Shown: positions 8,337-17,026, counted from the first letter of the stretch. The stretch is 64,000 nucleotides of DNA from an uncultured Pelagibacteraceae bacterium (GCA_902574685.1 CACGOO010000003.1:1-64000); one strand, 5' to 3'. Made by a program: numbers and translations. Notes: generated from the letters alone by a model not told the origin.

Positions 8337-8799
8337 GAGCTATTTTATAAAAATAAATAATATTTTCAAAATAATGTTTATTGTAGCACTTTCTTTTTCA
8401 TTTAATTCTAATGTTTTATCAGAAGAAAGTGCAAAAGACATTATAAAGAAAAGAAAATCTTTATTTAGTCAAAATTATAAACTAGCAAAAAGAATTAGTA
8501 TTTTACTTAACGAAGTTGAAATTGAGGACTCAAAAAAACTGATGATTAGAATGAGTGATAATTATTTAGAATTACTAAATTTATTTCCAGAAAATACAAA
8601 AGAGGTACACGGAACAGAGGCCTTACCAATTATTTGGGAAGAAAAAGATGAATTTAATGCTCTAATAAAAAAATCATCTGATCAAATGATAAAACTAGCC
8701 TCAATTATAGAAGACCAAGATGATTTTAGAGCAGCTTTGAAACAATATATGTGGTCGAGCTGTAAAGCTTGTCATAGCAGATATAGGGCTCCACACTAA
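8335..8799 (+). CDS. Class II c-type cytochrome (cytochrome c'/c-556 like)
   Basis: Periplasmic monohaem cytochrome with the haem-binding CKACH motif close to the C-terminus, the hallmark of the four-helix cytochrome c'/c556 family; 154 residues from the ATG at 8335. The N-terminus carries lysines and a hydrophobic stretch ending near VLSEES, a reasonable signal peptide. An in-frame ATG at 8371 would give a shorter signal and avoid overlap with the divergent b561 start, so the start is uncertain; neither has a good ribosome-binding site. It overlaps the next cytochrome by one base (TAATG), implying translational coupling. Confidence 0.83.
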   Translation: MSYFIKINNIFKIMFIVALSFSFNSNVLSEESAKDIIKKRKSLFSQNYKLAKRISILLNEVEIEDSKKLMIRMSDNYLELLNLFPENTKEVHGTEALPIIWEEKDEFNALIKKSSDQMIKLASIIEDQDDFRAALKQYMWSSCKACHSRYRAPH

Positions 8800-9227
8800 T
8801 GAAAAAGTATTTTTTTATTTTTATTGTTTTATTTTATGCAGATACTGCTTTCTCTCATTCGCACTACCCCATAACTAGAGATTCATTAGAAGCAATTAAA
8901 AGTGGCAAGATATTATACAATCAATATTGCGTTTCTTGTCACCAAGCAAATTTAGCTGGAGCTACAAATTGGCAAGGTTTAGATGAAGATGGGCATAGAA
9001 AAGCACCGCCTTTAAATGGAACTGGTCATACTTGGCATCATACAGATGAGTTACTACATAGAATGATAAAGTATGGATTTGCTAAATTGATAAAAAATTA
9101 TGAAGGCAAGATGATGGGTTTTGGTGACAAAATAAGTGATGAAGGTATTGATAACATTCTTTCGTACATTAAATCTTATTGGAAAGATGATATTTATGAA
9201 TATCATTTAGAAATGAGCAAACAATGA
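8799..9227 (+). CDS. Class I monohaem cytochrome c
   Basis: A 142-residue protein with a signal peptide (cleavage near AFS, residue 19) and a haem motif CVSCH at residues 44-48. A likely distal Met ligand lies in KMMGFGDKISDEG near residue 104. This is the cytochrome_CBB3/class I fold. Histidines are frequent (HSHY at the mature N-terminus and GHTWHH later). It begins in the stop codon of the class II cytochrome and its own stop overlaps the DUF4396 gene by four bases, so the three are co-translated. Probably a periplasmic electron carrier; redox partner unknown. Confidence 0.87.
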   Translation: MKKYFFIFIVLFYADTAFSHSHYPITRDSLEAIKSGKILYNQYCVSCHQANLAGATNWQGLDEDGHRKAPPLNGTGHTWHHTDELLHRMIKYGFAKLIKNYEGKMMGFGDKISDEGIDNILSYIKSYWKDDIYEYHLEMSKQ

Positions 9228-9667
9228 GTTCAGAAGCAATTAATTTTAATTGGTCATGCAAGCACACTTGGAAAAGAAGCGCAAAAAATACTGCTTGGTG
9301 TTTACTAGGCTGTGCAATTGGTGACTTTGGAACTATATTGTATTTTCAGATAACAGGAATTCCCTGGCCTGTTTTAGCCATCATGACTTTAGCAATTATA
9401 AATGGTTTGATTACAAGTATTATTTTAGAAACTATAATTTTATTAAGACAAAAACTTGATTTTTCCAAAGCATTAAAGACTGCGCTTGGTATGAGCTTTA
9501 TATCAATGGTCAGTATGGAAATAGCCATGAACCTCACAGATGTAATTTTAACAGGTGGAGCTATTTTAAATTGGTGGGTAGTACCAATAATGCTTTTAGT
9601 TGGATTTTTAACTCCATGGCCATACAATTATTGGAGATTAAAAAAATATAATATTGCTTGTCACTAA
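9224..9667 (+). CDS. DUF4396-like inner-membrane protein
   Basis: A 147-residue protein with three to four membrane segments. It resembles DUF4396 proteins: a soluble start ending in SCKHTWKRSAKNTAWC, a CAIGDFG segment, MEIAMNLTDVILTGG in a membrane helix and a PWPYNYWRLKKYNIACH end. The conserved Cys, Asp and His residues in or near helices suggest metal or haem interaction, but no function is established for the family to my knowledge. It overlaps the cytochrome c gene by four bases, so it probably acts with it. Confidence 0.7.
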   Translation: MSSEAINFNWSCKHTWKRSAKNTAWCLLGCAIGDFGTILYFQITGIPWPVLAIMTLAIINGLITSIILETIILLRQKLDFSKALKTALGMSFISMVSMEIAMNLTDVILTGGAILNWWVVPIMLLVGFLTPWPYNYWRLKKYNIACH

Positions 9668-9700
9668 AAACATCTCTATATCAAATTAAGACCTCAGATA

Positions 9701-10636
9701 ATGACTAAAGATTTAATAACAATTGATAGCCTTTCAAAGGTATACGACAATGGATTTAGCGCTTTAAAAACTGTTAATTTAAATATAAAGCAAGGTGAAA
9801 TTATTGCTATGCTTGGACCAAATGGAGCTGGCAAAACTACACTAATAAGTATTGTATGTGGAATAGTTAAACCTACCTCTGGAGAAATCACAGTAGATGG
9901 TTTTGATATTATAAAGGATTATAGAGAAACAAGATCAAGAATAGGACTGGTTCCTCAAGAAATTTCATTAGAACAATTTGAAACAGTGTTTAACAATGTT
10001 TCATATTCAAGAGGTTTATATGGAAAAAAACCGAACCCCCAACATATAGAAAAAGTTCTAAAAGATTTTAGTTTATGGGATAAAAAAGATTTAAGGTTAA
10101 ACCAGCTTTCAGGAGGAATGAAAAGACGTGTAATGATAGCAAAAGCATTATCACATGAACCTTCGATATTATTTCTTGATGAACCAACAGCAGGAGTAGA
10201 TGTAGAATTAAGAAAAGATATGTGGAAAGTTGTAGAGGGATTAAGGAAAACTGGAGTAACCATAATTTTAACAACACACTATATTGAAGAAGCAGAGGCA
10301 ATCGCAGACCGAGTTGCTGTAATTAATCAAGGAGAAATAATTGTTGTTGATAATAAAATAGATTTATTAAAAAAAATGGGTCACAAAAAATTGACCATTG
10401 AATTACAAGATAAAGTCGAAAAAATTCCAGCAGAACTTGATGAATATAATCTATCAATATCTAATGATAATTATTCATTAATTTACAACTATAACTTACA
10501 TGCTGAAAGAACAGGTATCACAAAGATGCTTCAAGATTTAAAAAATGCAGGTTTGAGGATGAGAGATTTAAAAACAGAGCAAAATAATCTTGAAAAGATT
10601 TTTGTGACATTGGTAAAGGAAAATAATGAGGATTAA
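9701..10636 (+). CDS. ABC-2 type transporter ATP-binding protein
   Basis: ATPase of 311 residues with Walker A GPNGAGKTT (about residue 46), signature LSGGMKRRVMIA, Walker B SILFLDEPTAGVD and switch His in ILTTHYIEEAEA. The C-terminal extension after about residue 225 is typical of ABC-2/DrrA/YadG/NodI-like exporters. It overlaps the permease gene downstream by 11 bases, giving a half-transporter pair. The substrate cannot be deduced; lipids, drugs and polysaccharides are all known for this superfamily. Confidence 0.9.
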   Translation: MTKDLITIDSLSKVYDNGFSALKTVNLNIKQGEIIAMLGPNGAGKTTLISIVCGIVKPTSGEITVDGFDIIKDYRETRSRIGLVPQEISLEQFETVFNNVSYSRGLYGKKPNPQHIEKVLKDFSLWDKKDLRLNQLSGGMKRRVMIAKALSHEPSILFLDEPTAGVDVELRKDMWKVVEGLRKTGVTIILTTHYIEEAEAIADRVAVINQGEIIVVDNKIDLLKKMGHKKLTIELQDKVEKIPAELDEYNLSISNDNYSLIYNYNLHAERTGITKMLQDLKNAGLRMRDLKTEQNNLEKIFVTLVKENNED

Positions 10637-11393
10637 TTTTTACGCATTAAGAGCAATTTATTTTCATGAAATGGATCGATTTAGAAGAACATTAATACAA
10701 TCTCTTCTTTCTCCAGTTTTATCTACTTCATTATACTTTATAGTATTCGGCTCGGTAATCGGGGATTATGTACAAAAAATTGATGGCATTAGTTATGGCT
10801 CTTATATAGTTCCAGGATTATTGATGTTAACATTATTAACGCAATCTATCAGTAACACTTCTTTTGGAATTTTTTTTCCTAAATTTAATGGAACAATTTA
10901 TGAAATTTTAGCTGCTCCAATTTCTACTGTAGAAATTGTAATTGCTTATGTTGGTGCAGGTGCAACTAAAACCTTAATTGTTGCTGCAGTAATTTTCTGC
11001 ACTTCACTTTTCTTTGCAGAAGTAAATGTAAAGTTTCCTTTACTAATGATTTTCTTATTAATTTTAGTTGCTTTTACTTTTGCTTTGTTTGGGTTTTTAA
11101 TTGGACTTCTAAGTAAAAATTTTGAGCAAATGTCTATAATACCAACAATTGTCATAACACCAATGGTATTCTTAGGTGGAAGTTTGTATTCGCTAGATAT
11201 GCTCCCAAGTTTCTGGCAAACAGTCACTTATTTTAATCCTGTTGTATATTTAATTAATGGGCTGAGGTTTGCATTTTATGGAGTTTCTGATTTTGATATT
11301 TGGATAAGTATTTCAACAATGTTTATATTTTTAATTGTATGTGTAACTCTTGTCTCAATTATACTTAAAAAAGGTTATAATATAAAAAATTAA
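10626..11393 (+). CDS. ABC-2 type transporter permease
   Basis: A 255-residue integral membrane protein with about six helices. The ABC-2 permease features are present: an N-terminal amphipathic part (FHEMDRFRRTLIQSLLSPVLSTSLY), a YGSYIVPGLLMLTLL segment and a C-terminal TPMVFLGGSLYSLDMLP plus FNPVVYLINGLRF block as in YadH/NodJ proteins. Start ATG lies inside the end of the ATPase gene. Forms an exporter with it; the cargo is unknown. Confidence 0.9.
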   Translation: MRINFYALRAIYFHEMDRFRRTLIQSLLSPVLSTSLYFIVFGSVIGDYVQKIDGISYGSYIVPGLLMLTLLTQSISNTSFGIFFPKFNGTIYEILAAPISTVEIVIAYVGAGATKTLIVAAVIFCTSLFFAEVNVKFPLLMIFLLILVAFTFALFGFLIGLLSKNFEQMSIIPTIVITPMVFLGGSLYSLDMLPSFWQTVTYFNPVVYLINGLRFAFYGVSDFDIWISISTMFIFLIVCVTLVSIILKKGYNIKN

Positions 11394-11394
11394 T

Positions 11395-11562
11395 TTGACT
11401 GTTGACCAGATAATTCCTGCAATATTTTTAATATTAGTCTTAATATTAGTTCTACCTAATTTTCTCAGATCAAACTCAAATATTAAACAATTGATATCGA
11501 ATTTTTCAATTTGGATAATAATTATAATTGTTATATTTGGATTGATGTATTTTATGATGTAA
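11395..11562 (+). CDS. Small membrane protein, 55 residues
   Basis: Too short for ordinary gene finding. From a TTG two bases after the permease stop, 55 codons run open to TAA. The product has two hydrophobic segments (about residues 6-20 and 37-54) separated by a polar linker, LPNFLRSNSNIKQ. No ribosome-binding site beyond tight coupling to the ABC-2 permease is visible. Position and membrane profile fit a real small protein of the exporter operon; no family was recognised. Confidence 0.55.
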   Translation: MTVDQIIPAIFLILVLILVLPNFLRSNSNIKQLISNFSIWIIIIIVIFGLMYFMM

Positions 11563-11570
11563 ATAGATTT

Positions 11571-11735
11571 ATGATTAAATTTATTCTTCCAGCAGTACTA
11601 TTAATTTTAATTATTATTTTCTGGGAAAAAATTAATGAATTTTTATTAAGTAAATTTAAAATTAAACTCAATTACATAGCCGTCATCATATTAATTTTAA
11701 TATTAGTGGTTTTATCTTTATTACTATATTTCTAA
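11571..11735 (+). CDS. Small membrane protein, 54 residues
   Basis: A 54-residue product from the ATG at 11571 with two hydrophobic helices (MIKFILPAVLLILIIIFW and YIAVIILILILVVLSLLLYF) joined by a basic loop. The reading frame is open further upstream (to 11511), but that part overlaps the preceding small gene and is not membrane-like. It lies eight bases after the previous small gene and six before a TSUP permease, so it belongs to the same run of membrane genes. No function recognised. Confidence 0.55.
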   Translation: MIKFILPAVLLILIIIFWEKINEFLLSKFKIKLNYIAVIILILILVVLSLLLYF

Positions 11736-11741
11736 TTTATA

Positions 11742-12485
11742 ATGGAGATAAATTTATTATTCTTTGTTAGCGTTGTTCCAGCTATCGTATTATATGGAAT
11801 TGCTAAATCAGGTTTAGGTGGATCAATATCATTAATTTCAGTTCCATTAATGACAGTAGTAATGCCATTAAATCAAGCACTTGCAATTATTTTACCAATA
11901 TTAATTTTTTCAGACATTATTGCAGTTTATAGATTTAGAAGAGAGTTTGATTTTGGAACACTTAAATTAATAGTTCCATTTGCAGCTATTGGAATAATAA
12001 TTGGCTCATTTACATTTACTTATTTTTCTGAGGATTTGCTTAAGTTAATTGTTGGAATAATGGGTTTTTTATTTTCTGGTCATTATTTTTTATTTAAAAA
12101 AGAAAAAACTATACCGGCAAAAAAAAACTTTTTTAAAGGGGCTATTTGTTCATCCATTGCCGGTTTTTCAAGTTTTTGTGTTCATGCGGGAGGAACTCCA
12201 ACAAGTCTTTATTTGCTTCCACTAAGAATGAAAAAAGAAATTTATGTTGGCACAAGAATTATTTTTTTTAGTTGTGTTAATCTAATTAAGCTTCCTCTGT
12301 ATGTTTATTTATCTATGATGAATTTTGATACTTTATATCAATCAGTTACTCTCTTTCCCCTAGCGCTTATTGGAATTTTTATAGGTTACAAATTACTTAA
12401 AATAATTGAGGAAAATTTATTTTATAATATCATTTACGCTTTAATTCTTGTTAGTAGCGCTAAGTTAATAATTGATTTCATTTAA
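11742..12485 (+). CDS. TSUP (TauE/SafE) family permease
   Basis: A 247-residue membrane protein with about eight helices and two internal repeats. The TSUP glycine-rich helix starts are KSGLGGSISLISVPLM near residue 23 and IAGFSSFCVHAGGTPTSLYL near residue 143. The family moves sulfite, sulfoacetate and other small anions. This copy is smaller than the one at 31.3 kb and is not near sulfonate genes; it precedes the TPP-riboswitch-controlled thiV but ends before the aptamer. Substrate unknown. Confidence 0.82.
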   Translation: MEINLLFFVSVVPAIVLYGIAKSGLGGSISLISVPLMTVVMPLNQALAIILPILIFSDIIAVYRFRREFDFGTLKLIVPFAAIGIIIGSFTFTYFSEDLLKLIVGIMGFLFSGHYFLFKKEKTIPAKKNFFKGAICSSIAGFSSFCVHAGGTPTSLYLLPLRMKKEIYVGTRIIFFSCVNLIKLPLYVYLSMMNFDTLYQSVTLFPLALIGIFIGYKLLKIIEENLFYNIIYALILVSSAKLIIDFI

Positions 12486-12504
12486 TCTTTGAAATAAGTT
12501 GTAA

Positions 12505-12564
12505 ATGGGGTGCCAGATGGCTGAGAAATACCCTTAGAACCTGTCCGGTAATTCAGAAAGGGAA
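12505..12564 (+). promoter_or_regulatory. TPP riboswitch (THI element)
   Basis: All core blocks of the thiamin pyrophosphate aptamer appear in order: GGGGTGCC (12507-12514), GGCTGAGA (12519-12526), ACCC (12530-12533), GAACCTG (12538-12544), CCGGTAAT (12546-12553) and a terminal AAGGGA. The P3 arm is reduced to GCC-AGAT-GGC and no extended closing P1 stem is obvious, a minimal aptamer. The terminal AAGGGAA also serves as ribosome-binding site for thiV (ATG at 12566), so ligand binding probably blocks initiation rather than transcription. Confidence 0.95.
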
Positions 12565-12565
12565 A

Positions 12566-13996
12566 ATGAATAATTTAAATATAATCAATCAATCATCAGC
12601 AATAATATTAATTATTTCAATTTCTTTAATATTTGTTTTTGTTGGAATTTATTTTTCAAAAAAATTTAAAGGACTTAATAATTATTTAGTTGCAAACCGT
12701 TCAATTGGAACTTTATCCTTAACAACAAGTCTTGTTGCTTCAGCACTTGGTGCTTGGATTTTATTTGGACCCGCATCAGCAGCAACATGGGGTGGAATTG
12801 GTGCAGTGATTGGCTATTCACTAGGAACTGCATTTCCGCTTTTTATTTTAATTTATCTTGGTAAAAAATTTAGAACTAGTTATCCGCAAGGCAAAAGTAT
12901 TATTGAAATAATAAGATTAAGATTTGGACCAAATCTTTATAAACTTATTTTAGTTTTTTCTATTTTTTATATGACAATCTTTTTAATTGCTGAAGTTACT
13001 GCTGTAGCTTTTTTAATTAATTACATATCTGGCACTGAATTGTGGATCACCTCTTTAATAGTAATATCATGTTCGTTACTTTACACATTATATGGAGGGT
13101 TAAGAGCATCTTTAATCACAGATAATATTCAATTTTTTGTATTTACAGCACTTTTAATAATTAGTTTAATTTTTATTACCTCAATTGAAACAAACGAATT
13201 TAATTTTGAAATTATTAAAAATAATAATCCGCATTTGTTAAGTTTTAGTTATATTCCAAATTATACTGCCGGTTTAACTTTCTTTATAGCTGTTGCTGCA
13301 ACTAATCTTTTTCATCAAGGTAATTGGCAGAGAGTTTACGCTGCAAAAAATTACGAAGTTTTAAAAAAAAGTTTAATATTTTCATTTTTAATAATATTAC
13401 CAATAGTCTTTTTTATGGGATTTAGTGGTTTAGTGGCTGTCTCTCAAGATACTAATGTATTACCTGATCTTGCATTTTTCTCAATTTTATTAAAAGAAAA
13501 TTTAATAATATTTTCAGTCATTGTAATAATTTTAGCTATCTCTTTAACAATAAGTAGTATTGATACTTTAATAAATGCTATTTCAAGTTTGGTAATAGTC
13601 GATGTAGATAAAGTATTAAATTTAAAAAATAATCATTTAAATATCTCAAAACAATTTGTTATTTTTCTTTCGGTCATAGCTTTTTTTGTAGCATCAAAAG
13701 GATTTAGTATTCTTTATTTATTCTTAATAGCAGATTTATTTTGTTGTGCGGCTGTTCTAAGTGTTTTTTATACTTTTTATTCAAAATCTTATGATGAAAA
13801 AAATGCTTATGTTTCTATATTAATAGGATTAATTGCAGGACTATTATTTTTTCCAAGTCCTGATTTTTCTAAATCAATACTATTTGGAATAATTTTGCCA
13901 ATGGATTTAGCACCATCGTATATTTCTCAATCTCTTTTATTTTGTTCATTTATTGCGGCAACTTTATCACCAATAATTGCATGGAAATTGAAATAA
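12566..13996 (+). CDS. thiV: Sodium:solute symporter, probable HMP transporter ThiV
   Basis: A 476-residue SSS-family symporter with about 13 membrane helices. The N-terminal half has the family's LVASALGAWILFGPASAATWGG block, followed by YPQGKSIIEIIRLRFG and TLYGGLRASLITDNIQFFVF; NLFHQGNWQRVYAAK is the typical central motif. A TPP riboswitch directly upstream indicates thiamin-related cargo. In SAR11, ThiV has been proposed to import the thiamin pyrimidine precursor HMP, for which these cells are auxotrophic (published work on Ca. Pelagibacter). Cargo assignment rests on the riboswitch and on that knowledge, not on residues seen here. Confidence 0.9.
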   Translation: MNNLNIINQSSAIILIISISLIFVFVGIYFSKKFKGLNNYLVANRSIGTLSLTTSLVASALGAWILFGPASAATWGGIGAVIGYSLGTAFPLFILIYLGKKFRTSYPQGKSIIEIIRLRFGPNLYKLILVFSIFYMTIFLIAEVTAVAFLINYISGTELWITSLIVISCSLLYTLYGGLRASLITDNIQFFVFTALLIISLIFITSIETNEFNFEIIKNNNPHLLSFSYIPNYTAGLTFFIAVAATNLFHQGNWQRVYAAKNYEVLKKSLIFSFLIILPIVFFMGFSGLVAVSQDTNVLPDLAFFSILLKENLIIFSVIVIILAISLTISSIDTLINAISSLVIVDVDKVLNLKNNHLNISKQFVIFLSVIAFFVASKGFSILYLFLIADLFCCAAVLSVFYTFYSKSYDEKNAYVSILIGLIAGLLFFPSPDFSKSILFGIILPMDLAPSYISQSLLFCSFIAATLSPIIAWKLK

Positions 13997-14037
13997 TTGA
14001 TGTTTATTTAAAACCTAATTATTGTATAATTTAATAA

Positions 14038-15147
14038 ATGCTTAATTTTATATTACCATTTATTGTATTAATCGTTGTTGTTGTTTTCATTCATGAATAT
14101 GGACATTATTATTTTGCAAAAAGATATGGTGTTGGTGTAACAGATTTTTCGATAGGTTTTGGTCGAGAATTATTTGGATGGAACGATAAATCAGGGACAA
14201 GATGGAAAGTTTGTTGGATACCACTAGGCGGTTATGTAAAATTTTTCGGAGATAGGAATGTATTTTCACAAGCAGATCAAGAGGAACTACTAAAAAAATA
14301 TAGCAAAGAAGACCAACACAAATTGTTTGTAACAAAACCTCTTTACCAAAGAGCCTTAATTGTTGCTGGAGGACCATTGGCTAATTTTATTTTAGCTTTA
14401 GTCATTTTTACTTTCATATACATGTTTGCAGGTAAAGATTTTACACCAGCTGTAATTGATGAAGTATTAAAAGATAGTCCAGCAGAAGTTGCCGGTATGC
14501 AAAAAAATGATGTTATTATTGAAATAGATAATACAAAAGTTGAGAGTATTCTTGATGTTTCTAAATTAATAGCAATGTCAACATCAGAATTTATCGATTT
14601 TAAAGTTTCAAGATATGACCAGGAAATAATATTAAAAGTAAAGCCAAATTTTGTTGATAGCGTTGATGAATTAGGAAACAAATTAAAGAAAAGGATGGTA
14701 GGCATTAAACTTAGTCCTTATAACAATCAAATAACACACAAAAAACTTGGACCTGCACAAGCCTTACTTCAATCATTTAATGAAGTTTATTTTGTAACAA
14801 CTTCATCACTTAAATATCTTGGATCAATGTTTACAGGAGCAGGGGACAGTTCTCAATTGGGTGGTCCAATTAGAATTGCTAAAATTTCTGGCCAAGTAGC
14901 AGAATTTGGAATTATACCCTTTGTCAGTATGATGGCTTATATTTCAATAAGTTTAGGATTAATTAACTTATTTCCAATACCTTTATTAGACGGAGGACAT
15001 CTCATGTTTTACGCATTTGAAAAAGTTTTAGGTCGTCCTTTAAGTCAAAAAACTCAGGAAGGTTTTTTTCGAATCGGAATGTTTTTGTTGTTATCTTTGA
15101 TGTTTTTCGCAACATTTAACGACCTTAAAGATTTAGGCTTATTTTAA
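14038..15147 (+). CDS. rseP: RseP-type site-2 intramembrane metalloprotease
   Basis: A 369-residue S2P protease. The zinc motif HEYGH is at residues 19-23 in the first helix and the third ligand lies in LFPIPLLDGGH near residue 318. One PDZ domain follows the second helix (about residues 125-215, VIDEVLKDSPAEVAGMQKNDVI). Such enzymes release membrane-bound regulators or clear signal-peptide remnants. It is not flanked by dxr, cdsA or bamA as rseP usually is; its neighbours are thiV and HU. Expected to act in the inner membrane; the substrate is unknown. Confidence 0.9.
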   Translation: MLNFILPFIVLIVVVVFIHEYGHYYFAKRYGVGVTDFSIGFGRELFGWNDKSGTRWKVCWIPLGGYVKFFGDRNVFSQADQEELLKKYSKEDQHKLFVTKPLYQRALIVAGGPLANFILALVIFTFIYMFAGKDFTPAVIDEVLKDSPAEVAGMQKNDVIIEIDNTKVESILDVSKLIAMSTSEFIDFKVSRYDQEIILKVKPNFVDSVDELGNKLKKRMVGIKLSPYNNQITHKKLGPAQALLQSFNEVYFVTTSSLKYLGSMFTGAGDSSQLGGPIRIAKISGQVAEFGIIPFVSMMAYISISLGLINLFPIPLLDGGHLMFYAFEKVLGRPLSQKTQEGFFRIGMFLLLSLMFFATFNDLKDLGLF

Positions 15148-15299
15148 GGCTTTTTTAATAGCTAAAAAAACATTGTATTTATTGACTTTTTTTACCACTA
15201 TATATTGTTGTTCAAAAAAAAATATATACTAAAAAAAAGCTTGAATTATCAATGATTTTGTTAAGTATAGTTTCATAAACCTTTAAAACCGGAGCTAAA

Positions 15300-15575
15300 A
15301 TGAACAAAAAACAATTAGTAGCAAAGCTAGCTGGTTCGTTAAATCAAAGTAAAGCTGATGCAGAGCGTACTTTTGATACTATTACGAATACTATACTAGA
15401 TGCGTTGAAAAACGACGATTCTGTAAAGATTGCAGGTTTTGGTACATATAAAGTGGCTAAAAGAAAAGCCCGAATTGGACGTAATCCAAGAACTGGAGAG
15501 CAAATCCAAATCGCTGCTTCTCAAAAGGTAAAGTTTTTGCCTGCTAAAGCACTTAAAGAAGTATTTAACAAGTAA
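15300..15575 (+). CDS. hup: HU-family DNA-binding protein
   Basis: A 91-residue histone-like protein: MNKKQLVAKLA start, the beta arm GFGTYKVAKRKARIGRNPRTGE with the RNPxTG motif, and a VKFLPAKALKE end. Length and sequence are classic HU. The start has a GGAG site at 15291-15294, and the gene has its own long leader (152 bases) and a strong terminator, consistent with a highly expressed single-gene unit. It shapes the nucleoid and is the only obvious DNA-binding chromosomal protein in the window. Confidence 0.96.
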   Translation: MNKKQLVAKLAGSLNQSKADAERTFDTITNTILDALKNDDSVKIAGFGTYKVAKRKARIGRNPRTGEQIQIAASQKVKFLPAKALKEVFNK

Positions 15576-15584
15576 AACTCATTT

Positions 15585-15628
15585 AACAGCCTTTATTAGG
15601 AATGCTAAAACATTTAATAAAGGCTGTT
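15585..15628 (+). terminator. Terminator hairpin after HU
   Basis: Perfect 14-base arms (15585-15598 and 15615-15628) with a further nested AATG/CATT stem inside. It begins ten bases after the HU stop. The downstream U-run is short (GTTTC), so efficiency relies on the long stem. Confidence 0.8.
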
Positions 15629-15724
15629 TCTACATGCAAAAACTGCATATCTATTTTTAACAACAATCATTAGTTTTTATTTATTTTAAAATTATAAGAA
15701 CCTCTTTTTAACAATGGAGGTTAA

Positions 15725-17026
15725 ATGACTAAACATTTAAAAAAACTTGTCGGTCCTTTAGTAAGTTTGTTTTTCTTGCTAAACATGACAAGTGTAGGTT
15801 ATGCCGAATCTACAGTCTCTGCAGAAGTTGGATTTATTTTTAATACATTTCTATTTTTAGTTTGTGGTTTTCTTGTCATGTTTATGGCTTGCGGATTTGC
15901 GATGCTAGAATCAGGAATGGTAACTTCAAAAAGTGTATCTGTAATTTGTGCAAAAAATATAGGATTATTTTCTATCGCTGGAATTATGTTCTGGATGGTT
16001 GGTTATAATCTAGCATATGGAATTCCAGAAGGTGGCTATATAGGAACATTCACTCCGTGGTCTGATGCAAGTGCTGTTGATACAGGATATGCAGATGGTT
16101 CGGATTGGTATTTCCAAATGGTATTCTGTGCAACAACAGTATCAATTGTATCTGGTACGTTAGCAGAAAGAATTAAATTATGGCCTTTCTTCTTATTTGC
16201 AGCAATTTTATCAGGAATCATTTATCCAATTGTCATGGGATGGCAGTGGGGTGGTGGCTGGTTAGCCGCTTTAGGTTTCTCTGATTTTGCTGGTTCAACT
16301 CTTGTACACTCAACTGGTGGTGCTGCAGCATTAGCAGGTGCTATGTTGTTAGGTGCAAGAACAGGAAGATTTGATAAATCAGGTGCAGCAAAGCCAATGA
16401 GACCATTTGCAGCTTCTTCTATACCTTTGGTAACAGTTGGAGTATTTATTTTATGGTTAGGTTGGTTTGGTTTCAACGGTGGTTCACAGCTTGCTATGGG
16501 AACTTTCGATGATGCAGTAGCTGTATCAAACATATTTATTAATACAAACTTAGCAGCGTGTGGTGGTGTTTTAGCAGCAGCAGTAATTACTAGATTAATG
16601 TATGGTAAAACTGATGTAGTTCAAATGCTTAACGGTGCGATTGGTGGATTAGTTGCAATAACAGCTGAACCATTAGCGCCAGCACCAATAGCAGCAATAT
16701 TCATCGGTGCAATCGGTGGATTGATAGTAGTGTTTGGAACAAAACTATTATTCTCATTTAAGATTGACGATGTTGTTGGTGCAATACCAGCTCACTTATT
16801 TGCTGGAGTTTGGGGAACATTAGCTGTTCCACTGACAAACTCTGATGCAAACTTTAGTGCACAGTTAATCGGTGTAATCTCGATCAACGCATTTGTTTTT
16901 GTAGTATCATACATTGTATGGGCAATTATGAAAAACACTATGGGTATCAGATTAAGTAAAGAGGCTGAACTGAAAGGTACAGACGTAACTGAAACTGGTG
17001 TAATAGCTTACGCTATAAGAGACTAA
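15725..17026 (+). CDS. amt: Ammonium transporter
   Basis: A 433-residue Amt/Mep protein. A signal-like N-terminus (to about residue 27, GYA) precedes 11 helices. The twin pore histidines are in LVHSTGGAAALAG and IPAHLFAGVWGTLAVP; the conserved GFAMLESGMV entry and FGFNGGSQLA segments are present. Start is fixed by a GGAGG site five bases upstream. No glnK gene adjoins it, unlike many bacterial amtB genes. It supplies ammonium, the main nitrogen source in oligotrophic seawater; alanine dehydrogenase elsewhere in the window releases ammonium internally. Confidence 0.96.
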   Translation: MTKHLKKLVGPLVSLFFLLNMTSVGYAESTVSAEVGFIFNTFLFLVCGFLVMFMACGFAMLESGMVTSKSVSVICAKNIGLFSIAGIMFWMVGYNLAYGIPEGGYIGTFTPWSDASAVDTGYADGSDWYFQMVFCATTVSIVSGTLAERIKLWPFFLFAAILSGIIYPIVMGWQWGGGWLAALGFSDFAGSTLVHSTGGAAALAGAMLLGARTGRFDKSGAAKPMRPFAASSIPLVTVGVFILWLGWFGFNGGSQLAMGTFDDAVAVSNIFINTNLAACGGVLAAAVITRLMYGKTDVVQMLNGAIGGLVAITAEPLAPAPIAAIFIGAIGGLIVVFGTKLLFSFKIDDVVGAIPAHLFAGVWGTLAVPLTNSDANFSAQLIGVISINAFVFVVSYIVWAIMKNTMGIRLSKEAELKGTDVTETGVIAYAIRD

